The notes below the pieces were generated by a model. It was not told where the DNA came from. It searched no databases and saw only the letters and a list, made by a program, of their open reading frames with translations. From Parvicella sp964387945 (GTDB taxonomy: Bacteria > Bacteroidota > Bacteroidia > Flavobacteriales_D > Parvicellaceae), in contig CAYLYX010000001.1 of assembly GCA_964387945.1 (NCBI GenBank), positions 310,001-374,000 of the forward strand: 64,000 nucleotides of DNA. The letters run 5' to 3'. Shown here piece after piece: positions 7,853-17,198 of the stretch; the first letter of the stretch is position 1; the number at the start of each line of letters is the position of its first letter. The position numbers and the translations under genes are program-made.

Positions 7853-8821
7853 TTACGAAAAATTGGCATAGTTTTTACTGTAAACTTCAGCATACTCATT
7901 CTCAACCAATTCACCAGTTTTCTTGCTAAACACGAAATCTACCCTCCCTAAGCTTAATGCAGACCATCCAGCTTGATTCACTACTACTTTTTTACCGGAT
8001 TTATTTGAATAAGTTTCAGCTTTTGGTAAAAAAGTATGTGTATGCCCTCCAATTATCAAGCTAATGTGCTCCGTCTGCTGTGCCAAATCAATGTCACACA
8101 CCTTTGTACTCTTGTATTGATACCCTAAATGTGAAAGACAAATCACTAGATTACACTTTTCTTCTTGCTTGAGGTAAGCAGCTTTCTTGTTTGCCACCTC
8201 AATCGGATCCAAATATTGCGTATTTCCGTAGTTCTTTTTGCTCACCAAACCTTCAAAAGCTACCCCTACTCCAAAAATTCCGATTTTTAGACCTTTTTTC
8301 TGAATGATCTTGTGTGGTAATGTTTTACCATTCAAAAGGGTGTCACTAAAATCATAATTTGACGTTACGAATGGGAACTCTGCGTGTTTTAGCATTCGAT
8401 CAAAACCTTCCAGCCCGTTGTCAAAATCATGATTTCCCATGGTAGAGCAATCGTATCTCAACTGGCTCATCATCTTGAATTCCAGCTCGCCTCCAAACTC
8501 ATTAAAATAAGGCGTTCCTTGAAAAATATCACCTGCATCCAAAAGCAACACCTCTCCTACTTCGTCTCTCACTGCATTTACCATTCTTCCCATCGCCAGC
8601 ATACCTCCCTGCCCAGGATATTTCTTATGATCTGCTGGAAACGACTCAATTCTACTGTGCATATCGTTGGTGTGCAGCACCGTTAAATGCACCAAGTCTT
8701 TTTTACTCAAAGCATCCAAGGTTGATGCCCAGTCAAAACTTGACAAAGCCGTTACACCAAAGGCACCAAGCCCAAGGTTTTTCAGGAATCTTCTTCTATT
8801 CTGCAATGTATACTCTTCCAT
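7853..8821 (-). CDS. 5'-nucleotidase-type metallophosphatase (N-terminal half)
   Basis: 322 aa. RRRFLKNLGLGAFG at residues 9-22 is a twin-arginine (Tat) signal. The calcineurin-like phosphoesterase motifs are all present: HTNDMH, DAGDIFQG, GNHDFDNG, LSHLG and GGHTHTF, giving the dinuclear metal site. It corresponds to the N-terminal catalytic domain of UshA/5'-nucleotidase enzymes, which hydrolyse nucleotides or related phosphoesters in the periplasm. The C-terminal substrate-binding domain is encoded by the gene immediately upstream on the same strand, which overlaps it by 26 nt. The two products probably form one enzyme. Confidence 0.88.
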   Translation of the reverse strand: MEEYTLQNRRRFLKNLGLGAFGVTALSSFDWASTLDALSKKDLVHLTVLHTNDMHSRIESFPADHKKYPGQGGMLAMGRMVNAVRDEVGEVLLLDAGDIFQGTPYFNEFGGELEFKMMSQLRYDCSTMGNHDFDNGLEGFDRMLKHAEFPFVTSNYDFSDTLLNGKTLPHKIIQKKGLKIGIFGVGVAFEGLVSKKNYGNTQYLDPIEVANKKAAYLKQEEKCNLVICLSHLGYQYKSTKVCDIDLAQQTEHISLIIGGHTHTFLPKAETYSNKSGKKVVVNQAGWSALSLGRVDFVFSKKTGELVENEYAEVYSKNYANFS

Positions 8822-9572
8822 CTAATTCAGCATCAATTTTAATATTCTTATCGGAAAGGGTAATGATGTAATCCAAGATCGCATCCCTCAGCTTCACATC
8901 TAGTTTTTCTGTTGAAACAGCCCCAGCAAAAAAGGTCATTTCGTCCCCTCCACCAGCCAAATAATCTGACGTAACAACTCTGTATGTTTTCTCAGGATCA
9001 TAAGTCTCCGTGCCAATCATTACGTGAGAAGCTTCACCGTTTGAAATCGTTACACGCATTCCGCTCATTGAAACTCCTGTTTTTGTATTGGCTCCAGAAC
9101 TCCTTTTCACCACATACTCGATCAGCGATGCCATTTCATCTCCTTTCAAATCCAACACCAACAATTCATTCTCAAACGGCATTAATTCAAATATCATCCG
9201 TCTGGTTACATCTCCTTTCATGATAGGAACGCGGAGTCCACCATTATTAAGCAAGCAAATATCCACAAAACCCTCACTCTTCATTCGTGCCGTAGAAAGG
9301 GTCAAATCCGCCACAAAATTGTTCAACAGTCCCTCTGGAACGCCTCTTTCTAAATCTACATTGCTTGTGTTCAACACTTCCGACATGCTTGCTTCAAGCT
9401 CCGTTTTATAGGGTTTAACGAGCACATACAAAGAATCTGTTGTTGATAATTCCGAAATTACGGTGTCATTCCCGCTATTTGTTTCAATTACTTTGTAACT
9501 GTTCGTACAACTACCTAATAACAAGGTGGTAACGAACGCTAGTAATAACCCTTTTAAAGCCATGTTTTTCAT
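8796..9572 (-). CDS. 5'-nucleotidase C-terminal domain lipoprotein
   Basis: 258 aa. A lipoprotein signal (MALKGLLLAFVTTLLLGSC) precedes a 5'-nucleotidase C-terminal domain: NNFVADLTL, LLNNGGLRVPIMKGDVTRR, ELMPFENELLVLDLKG and VVTSDYLAGGGDEM, the usual substrate-pocket segments. It lacks the catalytic phosphoesterase domain, which is the next gene. Starts at 9572 (MKNMALKG) or 9563 are both plausible. A frame open to 9746 would run through the divergent thioesterase gene and the promoter at 9593-9626, so it is rejected. Confidence 0.85.
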   Translation of the reverse strand: MKNMALKGLLLAFVTTLLLGSCTNSYKVIETNSGNDTVISELSTTDSLYVLVKPYKTELEASMSEVLNTSNVDLERGVPEGLLNNFVADLTLSTARMKSEGFVDICLLNNGGLRVPIMKGDVTRRMIFELMPFENELLVLDLKGDEMASLIEYVVKRSSGANTKTGVSMSGMRVTISNGEASHVMIGTETYDPEKTYRVVTSDYLAGGGDEMTFFAGAVSTEKLDVKLRDAILDYIITLSDKNIKIDAELDGRVYIAE

Positions 9573-9592
9573 CCAATTTATTTGGTGACCAA

Positions 9593-9626
9593 CAAAGATA
9601 GTAAATGTACTCAACCGAAACAGCAA
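9593..9626 (-). promoter_or_regulatory. Promoter of the split 5'-nucleotidase genes
   Basis: On the minus strand TATCTTTG (9600-9593) is an exact TAnnTTTG -7 element, with TTG (9626-9624) 23 bp upstream. The predicted start of transcription is near 9586, about 14 nt before the lipoprotein start at 9572. The -33 half lies inside the first codons of the divergent thioesterase gene. Confidence 0.4.
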
Positions 9627-10009
9627 TACGCGTGAGATATGCCGAAACAGATCGAATGGGCTTCTGTTACTATGGAAATTATGCACAGTATTTTGAGGTT
9701 GCTCGCGTGGAAGCCTTACGTTCATTGGGTATAAGCTACAAAACACTTGAAGACAAAGGCGTTCTACTTCCTGTTGTTAGTTTTCACATCGACTACAAAA
9801 ACCCTGCATACTACGATGATGAATTGATCATTAAGTGTGATGTTCGAGAACTACCTGGAGTAAAAATCACCTTCGACTATAAAACATTTCGGGAAGACAC
9901 ATTGCTTAACGAAGCTTCAACAACCCTAGTTTTCGTTAAAAGTACCGACAATAAACCCATGAAAATACCGCAAGAGTTACTAACCAAATTTGCCCCTTTC
10001 TATAATTAA
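9605..10009 (+). CDS. YbgC/4HBT-family acyl-CoA thioesterase
   Basis: 134 aa, the normal length of hotdog-fold thioesterases. The signature VRYAETDRMGFCYYGNYAQY (about 10-29) carries the catalytic Asp and the conserved Tyr/Asn region of the 4-hydroxybenzoyl-CoA thioesterase family. YbgC-type enzymes hydrolyse short or medium acyl-CoA and are often linked to the cell envelope (Tol-Pal cluster in Proteobacteria). Here the stop codon is followed after one base by the start of an OmpA-domain protein, a loosely similar envelope context. Confidence 0.88.
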   Translation: MYSTETAIRVRYAETDRMGFCYYGNYAQYFEVARVEALRSLGISYKTLEDKGVLLPVVSFHIDYKNPAYYDDELIIKCDVRELPGVKITFDYKTFREDTLLNEASTTLVFVKSTDNKPMKIPQELLTKFAPFYN

Positions 10010-10010
10010 T

Positions 10011-12083
10011 ATGAACACCTTTAATAGACTAATTGTTTTTGTATTGTTGGCCGCAAGTAATCTGGCTATCGCGCAGGATAAAAGCTTCAAAGATTTATAC
10101 TATGAAGCATCTGATCTGCTGTATGAAGAAGAATACAACAAAGCGCTTCCTATTCTGCTTGAAATGGAAAAGTTGGACGATAAAAACTGGAACACCTTAT
10201 CAACCATCGGGTATTGCTACTTACAAACAACTTTTGACAAGGCTGAAGCTATCCCTTACTTTGAAGCGGTTCTGAATGATTATAAAAACTTAACAGTTGC
10301 CTATCAAGCTGGAAACCACAAAGAGAAGAAAGCTCCCGTTGAAACGATTCATTGGATTGGAAAAGCCTATCATTTCAACTATCAGTTTGATGAGGCGCTA
10401 GAAAAGTATAACGAGTATAAGGACCTGCTGGATCCAGATAACGAAAAGATGCTCTCTGAAGTTAAAACAGACATTCGAATTACACGAAACGCAATTGCTT
10501 ACAAGGAGCACCCAGTTGATGTGAAACTTCAGGAGTTTGCCGTTTTAAACACAGAGCACTCTGAGTATCGACCTAAAATCAACGGGGATGAAACAGAAAT
10601 GTACTTCACTACCAGAAGACCTTACGGAAGTAATCCTCTGGTGGATGAAGAGGGACTTTACTACGAAGATATTTATTACTCAAAAAAGGTAAACGACAAG
10701 TGGACTAAACCTGTTCGAGTGGACGGAGCAATCAATTCCGAAAGCCATGATGCATGTCTTTATCTCTCTCCGGATGGATTGAACATGATCATTTATCGCA
10801 CGCACATCGAAAACAATAATGAAGGAGGAATCTACCAATCTCAATTGGTGGACGGTGAGTGGTCTGAGCCTAAATTGATGATAGCGGAAGTCAACTCTTC
10901 TTACTGGGAAACAGATGCCAACATTAGTGCAGACGGAAACACCTTATTTTACACGAGCGACAAACCAGGTGGACAGGGAGGAAGAGATATTTGGCAAATG
11001 AAGAAACTCCCAACAGGAGATTGGGCAAAGGTTCAAAACTTGGGATATCCCGTAAATTCTGACTTGGATGAAGAAGCTCCTTACCTCCATCCGGATGGAA
11101 AAACACTTTACTTCTCATCTAAGAGTCATAGCACCATGGGAGGTTTTGACGTGTACTCTTCTACTCTAGGAGAAGACGGTACTTGGTCTGAACCTGTTAA
11201 TTTAGGATATCCGATTAATACAACAGGAGATGATGTCTTTTACTTCCCAACCAATGATGGGAAAAGAGCGTACTTCTCTTCTTTTAGAGAAGGAGGAAAA
11301 GGAAAGCAAGACATCTACATGATCGAAATTCCTTCTTACGATCTGAAAACACTTGCAGTGTATAAAGGACTGGCAAAATACACTACCGGTGAGGTGATTA
11401 AGGATTTAGAAATTGACATCACCCGCACCAGTAATGAAGAACATGGAACGTATAGACCGAATAATATCAATGGTAAGTTCTTATTCATTCTTCAGCCAGG
11501 AGAAACATTCTACGTAGACTACAAGCTTGAAGACATGACATTGAGAGACACGATTGTGGTTCCAAACCAAGGTGGAGTGTATGACATCTTGAAGATTGTT
11601 ACCGTTATTGACAATCAATTGGCGCTACAAGACGCAGAAGTTGTTGATGGTGAATTGGTGGCAATCCAGCCAGAAAACATTACTGACCTTACAGACAATG
11701 AGGTATCCGAAACACTTAATTCAGGCAAACCAATTGTGCTGAACGACCTATACTTTGTTTACGATGAAACAAAGCTGATTAGCGATAGTAAGCCAGACCT
11801 TTCAAAACTCATCAAGTACATGACAAACAACCCTGATGTAAAAATTGTACTTGAAGGACACACGGATTTCAAAGGAGAAGATGATTACAACCAAGCCCTT
11901 TCGGAAAAAAGAAGCTTAAAAGTGAAAAATGAACTAGTGGACGCTGGAGTGGCATCCAATAGAATTTCCACTAAAGGATACGGTGAATCTAAACCCATCG
12001 CGAATAATACCAACCCAGATGGCAGCGATAACCCTGAAGGAAGACAAAAAAATAGAAGAGTTGAAGTAAAAATTCAGCAGTAA
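10011..12083 (+). CDS. PorE-like TPR / PD40 propeller / OmpA protein
   Basis: 691 aa. Signal peptide MNTFNRLIVFVLLAASNLAIAQ; TPR-like helices (about 25-150); repeated PD40/WD40-like blades (about 180-430) with motifs such as SADGNTLFYTSDKPGGQGGRDIW and HPDGKTLYFSSK; a carboxypeptidase-regulatory-like beta domain (about 440-530); and a C-terminal OmpA domain (about 575-691) with LEGHTDFKG and a final GRQKNRRVEV, the peptidoglycan-binding signature. This domain order is that of PorE, the T9SS component thought to anchor the machine to peptidoglycan. Unlike P. gingivalis PorE there is no lipobox. Its paralogue follows 69 nt downstream. Confidence 0.85.
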   Translation: MNTFNRLIVFVLLAASNLAIAQDKSFKDLYYEASDLLYEEEYNKALPILLEMEKLDDKNWNTLSTIGYCYLQTTFDKAEAIPYFEAVLNDYKNLTVAYQAGNHKEKKAPVETIHWIGKAYHFNYQFDEALEKYNEYKDLLDPDNEKMLSEVKTDIRITRNAIAYKEHPVDVKLQEFAVLNTEHSEYRPKINGDETEMYFTTRRPYGSNPLVDEEGLYYEDIYYSKKVNDKWTKPVRVDGAINSESHDACLYLSPDGLNMIIYRTHIENNNEGGIYQSQLVDGEWSEPKLMIAEVNSSYWETDANISADGNTLFYTSDKPGGQGGRDIWQMKKLPTGDWAKVQNLGYPVNSDLDEEAPYLHPDGKTLYFSSKSHSTMGGFDVYSSTLGEDGTWSEPVNLGYPINTTGDDVFYFPTNDGKRAYFSSFREGGKGKQDIYMIEIPSYDLKTLAVYKGLAKYTTGEVIKDLEIDITRTSNEEHGTYRPNNINGKFLFILQPGETFYVDYKLEDMTLRDTIVVPNQGGVYDILKIVTVIDNQLALQDAEVVDGELVAIQPENITDLTDNEVSETLNSGKPIVLNDLYFVYDETKLISDSKPDLSKLIKYMTNNPDVKIVLEGHTDFKGEDDYNQALSEKRSLKVKNELVDAGVASNRISTKGYGESKPIANNTNPDGSDNPEGRQKNRRVEVKIQQ

Positions 12084-12086
12084 ACA

Positions 12087-12125
<39 letters not shown>

Positions 12126-12152
12126 ACACGAACCACACTAAACCACATTGAT

Positions 12153-14747
12153 ATGAAAAGATCTATATTTCTTGCCTTTCTCCTGCTGGGGGGTTTCCTG
12201 CACGCGCAGGATAGTTTTAAGGAGAAATTTGACCAGGCCTTCATACACTTGAGTAACGAAAGCTATTCTAAGGCACTTCCCATACTCTTGGAGATGGAAG
12301 AAATGAAGCCTAAGAATGCAAATACACTCTTTTCGATCGGGAATTGCTATATGCACACCATTTACGACAAAGCAAAAGCAATTCCTTACTACGAAAAAAT
12401 CCTTGAGGACTATAAAAACATGACGATTCACTACAAAGTGGGTGATTCTAAAGAAAAACAAGCTCCCGTTGAGACCCTTCTCTATCTGGGTAGAGCCTAC
12501 CACTACAATTACCAGTTTGAAGAAGCCATTTCGATGTACAACGAGTATAAAGATGTGCTAGACCCCAACAACAAGGAATACCTTAAGAAGGTAAATCGAG
12601 ACATTGAAATTACCATGAACGCATTAGAACTGGAGAAAAACCCGGTTGAAATGACGGTAAACGGCCTAGCAAACATCAACACGGAGTACCCAGAGTATCG
12701 ACCAAAGATTACGGGTGATGAGAAAATCATGTACTTCACTTCAAGAAGAGAAAATCCACACTATAAGAAAACCGATGAATCTGGACTTCCTTACGAAGAT
12801 ATATACTTCTCTGTGAAAAAATACGGTGTGTGGCAAGAGCCACAGATGATGGACGAAACAATCAATCTCGCCAGTCACGATGCCGTACTCTACGTTTCTC
12901 CAGACGGACAGTATATGCTACTTTTTAGAGCGAGTTCTGCTGCCCTTACCGAAGGGGGAATTTATGAGACTCGATTAGAAGGAGACAAATGGACTGCACC
13001 CACCTTACTCAACGCAGATATCAACTCCAACTACTGGGAAACAGATGTTAGCTTAAGTGCGGATGGAAATACGATGTTCTTTACCTCAGACAGACCAGAT
13101 GGACAAGGAGGAAGAGACATTTGGATGATGAAACGACTTCCTGGTGGTGAGTGGGCCAATGTTCAAAATGCTGGACCAGTTATCAATACAGAATATGACG
13201 AAGAAGCACCCTACTTACACCCAGACGGAAAAACACTTTATTTTTCTTCAAAAGGGCACAAAACAATGGGTGGATTTGACGTATTCAAGTCAGAAAGAAA
13301 AGCCGATGGGACCTGGTCTGAACCTGAAAATATTGGATATCCAATTAACACTACAGGTGATGATGTATTCTATTTCCCTACCAACGATGGTTTGAGAGCC
13401 TATTTCTCTTCATACAGAAAAGGAGGAAAAGGAGATCAAGACATTTACCTTCTTGAACTTCCCAACTTCGAACCAAAGACACTTGCCATCTATAAGGGGA
13501 TTGCTAAATACAATGATGGAGAAATCATCAAAGACCTTGTAATTACCATTTTTGATGAAGAAACGGGCGAAGAAGTGGGGATTTACAGACCCAATGAAAC
13601 TTCTGGACGATTCCTGTTTATTCTACAACCTGGCCAGCGCTACGAAGTAGAATATGACTCGGATGGCAACATGGCTCTAGACAATGTAGACGTCCCAGAT
13701 GCTGGCGGGATCCAGGACATCGTAAAAGTGATTGTGAGAGAAGGAAACACACTGAAAGTGGCGACTGGAGAAGTTGACGATAATGACATCATCTCGCTAG
13801 TTGAGAACGAAGACCCTACTAGCCTTGAAATCACCGAGGTTTTAGTAGATCTTGAGAACCCAGAAAACACAGACTCTACGGATACAAAAGAACCTGAAAC
13901 AGATCCGACTGACAACAATAACGTAACAGAATATGCTAGTCAGGGAGAGTTTTTATCAGACCTTTATTTCTTGTATGACAAGGTCATCTTGATCGATGAG
14001 TCAGAGCCAGACTATGACGCTACACTAAAGTACCTTAAAGATCATCCAGACGCTAAAGTCTTGATCGAGGGTCACACAGATTCGCACGGAAGTTCCGATT
14101 ATAACTGGTGGTTGTCAAGCGCGCGTGCCAACAAGATTCGAAACCGCCTGTACGATGACGGAATTGCATGGGGAAGAATGAAAACAAAAGGGTATGGTGA
14201 AGACAAGCCAATCGCTCCAAACAAAAATAACGATGGAACGGACAATCCTGAAGGTAGGCAGAAAAACAGACGAGTACACTTCGAAGTAGATCAGCCAATG
14301 GCGGAAGCGCAACCTACAGAAGAAGTTGAGGAGGTTATTGTTGAAACTGAAACTACCAACACCGAATTTGTACTGCAAGACAAACCAGAAGAAGAAGTAG
14401 TGAACAACAACTATGAAGTGGCTACGGTAGACATTTCGCAAGAAGTGATTTGTATGGTGCAATTAGGCGCATTTTCTAGCAAACTTGATAATGCGAAGTT
14501 TACTGAAACCCCATTAGAAGTTGCTTTCTATAAAGATGAAGACGGACTTTACAAGTACCTGTCTGGTGCGTTTATCAACAAAAGCTTAGCCCTAGAACAC
14601 CGTCTGAGGATGATTGACGAAGGTTATGAAGGTGCATTTTTGGTGTACTTCCAAGACGGCAAGCGTTTAACAGAAGAGCAAGTAGCACTACTTTACCCAA
14701 CAGCTGATGGAATAACTATCGAAAACGATGCTGCCATCAATGAATAA
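12153..14747 (+). CDS. PorE-like TPR / PD40 / OmpA protein with C-terminal SPOR-like domain
   Basis: 864 aa. It shares the first gene's architecture throughout: signal peptide MKRSIFLAFLLLGGFLHAQ, TPR helices, PD40 blades (DGNTMFFTSDRPDGQGGRD, HPDGKTLYFSSKG), a regulatory-like beta domain (about 440-530), then an Asp/Glu/Thr-rich linker (about 560-590) and an OmpA domain (about 590-712, LIEGHTDSHGSSDYN and GRQKNRRVHFEV). Unlike its neighbour it continues through an acidic linker into a C-terminal segment (about 766-845, MVQLGAFSSKLDNAKF then YLSGAFINKSLALEHR) resembling a SPOR domain, which binds denuded septal peptidoglycan. It is clearly a tandem duplicate, probably co-transcribed. Confidence 0.85.
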   Translation: MKRSIFLAFLLLGGFLHAQDSFKEKFDQAFIHLSNESYSKALPILLEMEEMKPKNANTLFSIGNCYMHTIYDKAKAIPYYEKILEDYKNMTIHYKVGDSKEKQAPVETLLYLGRAYHYNYQFEEAISMYNEYKDVLDPNNKEYLKKVNRDIEITMNALELEKNPVEMTVNGLANINTEYPEYRPKITGDEKIMYFTSRRENPHYKKTDESGLPYEDIYFSVKKYGVWQEPQMMDETINLASHDAVLYVSPDGQYMLLFRASSAALTEGGIYETRLEGDKWTAPTLLNADINSNYWETDVSLSADGNTMFFTSDRPDGQGGRDIWMMKRLPGGEWANVQNAGPVINTEYDEEAPYLHPDGKTLYFSSKGHKTMGGFDVFKSERKADGTWSEPENIGYPINTTGDDVFYFPTNDGLRAYFSSYRKGGKGDQDIYLLELPNFEPKTLAIYKGIAKYNDGEIIKDLVITIFDEETGEEVGIYRPNETSGRFLFILQPGQRYEVEYDSDGNMALDNVDVPDAGGIQDIVKVIVREGNTLKVATGEVDDNDIISLVENEDPTSLEITEVLVDLENPENTDSTDTKEPETDPTDNNNVTEYASQGEFLSDLYFLYDKVILIDESEPDYDATLKYLKDHPDAKVLIEGHTDSHGSSDYNWWLSSARANKIRNRLYDDGIAWGRMKTKGYGEDKPIAPNKNNDGTDNPEGRQKNRRVHFEVDQPMAEAQPTEEVEEVIVETETTNTEFVLQDKPEEEVVNNNYEVATVDISQEVICMVQLGAFSSKLDNAKFTETPLEVAFYKDEDGLYKYLSGAFINKSLALEHRLRMIDEGYEGAFLVYFQDGKRLTEEQVALLYPTADGITIENDAAINE

Positions 14748-14751
14748 AATC

Positions 14752-14759
14752 TAATTTTG
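14752..14759 (+). promoter_or_regulatory. Possible recN promoter -7 element
   Basis: TAATTTTG is an exact TAnnTTTG match 18 nt before the recN TTG start. I see no convincing TTG -33 element, and it lies just past the previous stop codon (14745-14747), so it is weak evidence. Confidence 0.3.
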
Positions 14760-14776
14760 TAGTAAACAAAGTTGAC

Positions 14777-16441
14777 TTGCTACAAAAATTATTAATACAG
14801 AATTTTGCTTTAATAGACCATCTTCAAATCAGATTTGAAGATGGTTTTTCTGTTATAACGGGTGAAACTGGCTCTGGAAAATCAATTCTTCTTGGAGCCC
14901 TAGGACAAATTTTAGGAGACCGATTTGATCACACTTCTATTCGAGACAAAGAAAAAAAATGTGTGATTGAAGGTTCTTTTATTGTGTCTGAAAAAGACCA
15001 CAAAAAGTACTTTAATCGATTTGACCTTGATTTTGAATCAGAAACCATCATCAGGCGAGAAATCACAACCTCTGGTAAATCGAGAGCTTTTATAAATGAT
15101 ACTCCAGTAAGTCTATCCACCTTGAAGGAAATTAGCAACTTGTTGGTCGATATTCACAGTCAGCACGAGACACTCATGATCAACAATCCGCAATTTGTGC
15201 TTGAACTCATGGATTCGCAATTGAAAAACCAAAAGCAACTCACTTCCTACCAAGATCAGTACAACGAATATGTTAAGAAAACGAAAACCCTTGAAACATT
15301 AGAAGAGCAAGAAGCCAACGCGCAAAATCAAAAAGATTTTACAGCCTTTTTAATTCGAGAGTTGGAGGAGTATAACCTTGCAGAATTGATTGAGAACGAT
15401 CTTGATGCGGAATTTCAATTACTCACCAATGCAGAAGACATTAAGCGAAAAATAGACCGTTCCACAGCCCTTCTCAATGGGAGTGAACGCAACGATGGAG
15501 CGCTAAGTGCATTAAAACAGGCGCAAGTAGAATTGAGCACGCTTTCTGGCTTTGGTAAACCGTTTGAAGAATTGTCTGAACGAGTTGCCTCTTCGCTGAT
15601 AGAACTTCAAGACATTGCAGATGATTGCGAACGGTTATCAGATAAAACAGAGCTTGACGAACAGCGACTTCAAGAATTGGAGCAAATCATGTCATTTATC
15701 AACCGTATGCTTCACAAGCACCAACTGTCAGATACACAAGAATTGCTGAGCAAATATCGCCAACTTCAGGAAGAACTTTCTGGAATCGACAACTTATCAG
15801 AAGAAATAGCAATCCTTCAAAAAGAAGTTAAACTATTGGAGAAAGACCTGAAAGAAATGGCACTTTCAATTTCTGCAGACCGTAAAACGATTGCCAATCA
15901 ATTGCAAGCTGATGCAGGAAATCTTCTGATGGAAATGAACATGAAAAATGCAGAGATTGACTTTAGGTTTGAACCCTTGAGTGCGTTGAGCAGAAATGGG
16001 ATAGACAATGTGAATATTTACGTCAAAACAAATATGGGAGGTTCGTTCGAACCGTTGAAAAAAGTTGCATCTGGAGGAGAAACGTCAAGAATTATGCTTG
16101 CCATCAAGTCGCTGCAATCTAGAAGCCGTTCACTGCCCACCATTATTTTTGATGAAATTGATACTGGTGTAAGTGGAGAAGTTGCCAACCGAATGGGTAA
16201 TATCATGGCTACCTTGGGAGAAAAGATGCAAGTAATCAGTATTACCCACCTTCCGCAAATAGCTGCCAAAGGGAGCACGCACTATAAAGTATTTAAGCAA
16301 GAGCAAAATGGACAAACGCTCACACACATCCAGCAACTTGGTAAGGAAGAACGACTGTCTGAAATAGCAGAGTTGCTCAGTGGCTCTGATGTGACGAGTG
16401 CTGCGCTAAAGAATGCTCAAGAATTGCTTAAAACGAAATAA
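14777..16441 (+). CDS. recN: DNA repair protein RecN
   Basis: 554 aa, the normal RecN length. The N-terminus MLQKLLIQNFALIDHLQIRF leads into Walker A GETGSGKS (about 29-36). The middle is a long coiled coil (about 160-390). The C-terminal ATPase half has the ABC signature region VASGGETSRIMLAIK and Walker B TIIFDEIDTGVSGEVA, followed by ISITHLPQIAAKG. RecN is an SMC-like protein in double-strand break repair. The start is TTG at 14777; no ATG gives the conserved N-terminus. Confidence 0.96.
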   Translation: MLQKLLIQNFALIDHLQIRFEDGFSVITGETGSGKSILLGALGQILGDRFDHTSIRDKEKKCVIEGSFIVSEKDHKKYFNRFDLDFESETIIRREITTSGKSRAFINDTPVSLSTLKEISNLLVDIHSQHETLMINNPQFVLELMDSQLKNQKQLTSYQDQYNEYVKKTKTLETLEEQEANAQNQKDFTAFLIRELEEYNLAELIENDLDAEFQLLTNAEDIKRKIDRSTALLNGSERNDGALSALKQAQVELSTLSGFGKPFEELSERVASSLIELQDIADDCERLSDKTELDEQRLQELEQIMSFINRMLHKHQLSDTQELLSKYRQLQEELSGIDNLSEEIAILQKEVKLLEKDLKEMALSISADRKTIANQLQADAGNLLMEMNMKNAEIDFRFEPLSALSRNGIDNVNIYVKTNMGGSFEPLKKVASGGETSRIMLAIKSLQSRSRSLPTIIFDEIDTGVSGEVANRMGNIMATLGEKMQVISITHLPQIAAKGSTHYKVFKQEQNGQTLTHIQQLGKEERLSEIAELLSGSDVTSAALKNAQELLKTK

Positions 16442-16508
16442 CAGGAACTTGTCAAAAAGACAGCTAGCTTTAAAAGAATATTTATAAATTGCACCTGTTC
16501 AGCGCACA

Positions 16509-17198
16509 ATGAAAAAACTAGTTGTATTCACAGGAGCAGGTATTAGCCAAGAAAGCGGCATCAAAACTTTCCGAGACTCAGATGGTCTTTGGGAGGAATA
16601 TGATGTAGAAGAAGTTGCATCGATACAAGCTTGGTACAACAATCGGTCGTTAGTGCTCGACTTTTACAATAAACGCAGACAGAATGCGCTAAACGCAGTT
16701 CCGAACAAAGCACATGAAGTGATCCGTCAGCTTGAGGCTCATTTTGATGTGCATGTCATTACACAAAACATTGATAATCTTCATGAAAGAGCAGGTAGCT
16801 CTCAGGTTTTACACCTTCATGGAATGATTGACATGGCCAAAAGTGAGGTTACAGGAGAACAAGTACACCTTAACGGGAAAGACATTGCACTGGGAGACCT
16901 ATGCTCGGCTGGGTACCAATTGCGCCCAGACATCGTGTGGTTTGGAGAAGAGGTTCCAAATATCCCTGTAGCGGCAGACATCATAAGGGGAGCAGATGCC
17001 ATGCTGGTTGTTGGCACCTCCCTTAATGTTTACCCAGCGGCAGGATTGGTACATGTAGCACCCGAAAGAGCAATCAAGTACTTAGTAGATCCCAACCTCA
17101 ATCGTGTTGGAAACATCAAGCGCTTAAAAATTATAAACGAAAAAGCCACAATTGGTGTCCCAATTGCGGCAGAATCTTTAATAGAATTATTAGGTTAG
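16509..17198 (+). CDS. NAD-dependent protein deacylase, sirtuin (SIR2/CobB family)
   Basis: 229 aa. The sirtuin motifs are present: GAGISQESGIKTFRD (NAD binding, about 9-23), TQNIDNLH (about 85-92), the catalytic His in LHLHG (104), and GTSLNVYPA. YNKR at 53-56 matches the Tyr-x-x-Arg pair that marks class III (SIRT5-like) sirtuins, which prefer succinyl or malonyl lysine. The four zinc-binding cysteines of most sirtuins are absent: only one Cys (DLCSAG) is found in that region. The 3' end overlaps the convergent gene by 4 nt. Confidence 0.92.
   Translation: MKKLVVFTGAGISQESGIKTFRDSDGLWEEYDVEEVASIQAWYNNRSLVLDFYNKRRQNALNAVPNKAHEVIRQLEAHFDVHVITQNIDNLHERAGSSQVLHLHGMIDMAKSEVTGEQVHLNGKDIALGDLCSAGYQLRPDIVWFGEEVPNIPVAADIIRGADAMLVVGTSLNVYPAAGLVHVAPERAIKYLVDPNLNRVGNIKRLKIINEKATIGVPIAAESLIELLG

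Noticed and set aside
8822..9223. Opposite-strand open frames across the 5'-nucleotidase and other genes
   Set aside because: They have no domain content, no promoter and overlap genes with strong family motifs; they are frame shadows.
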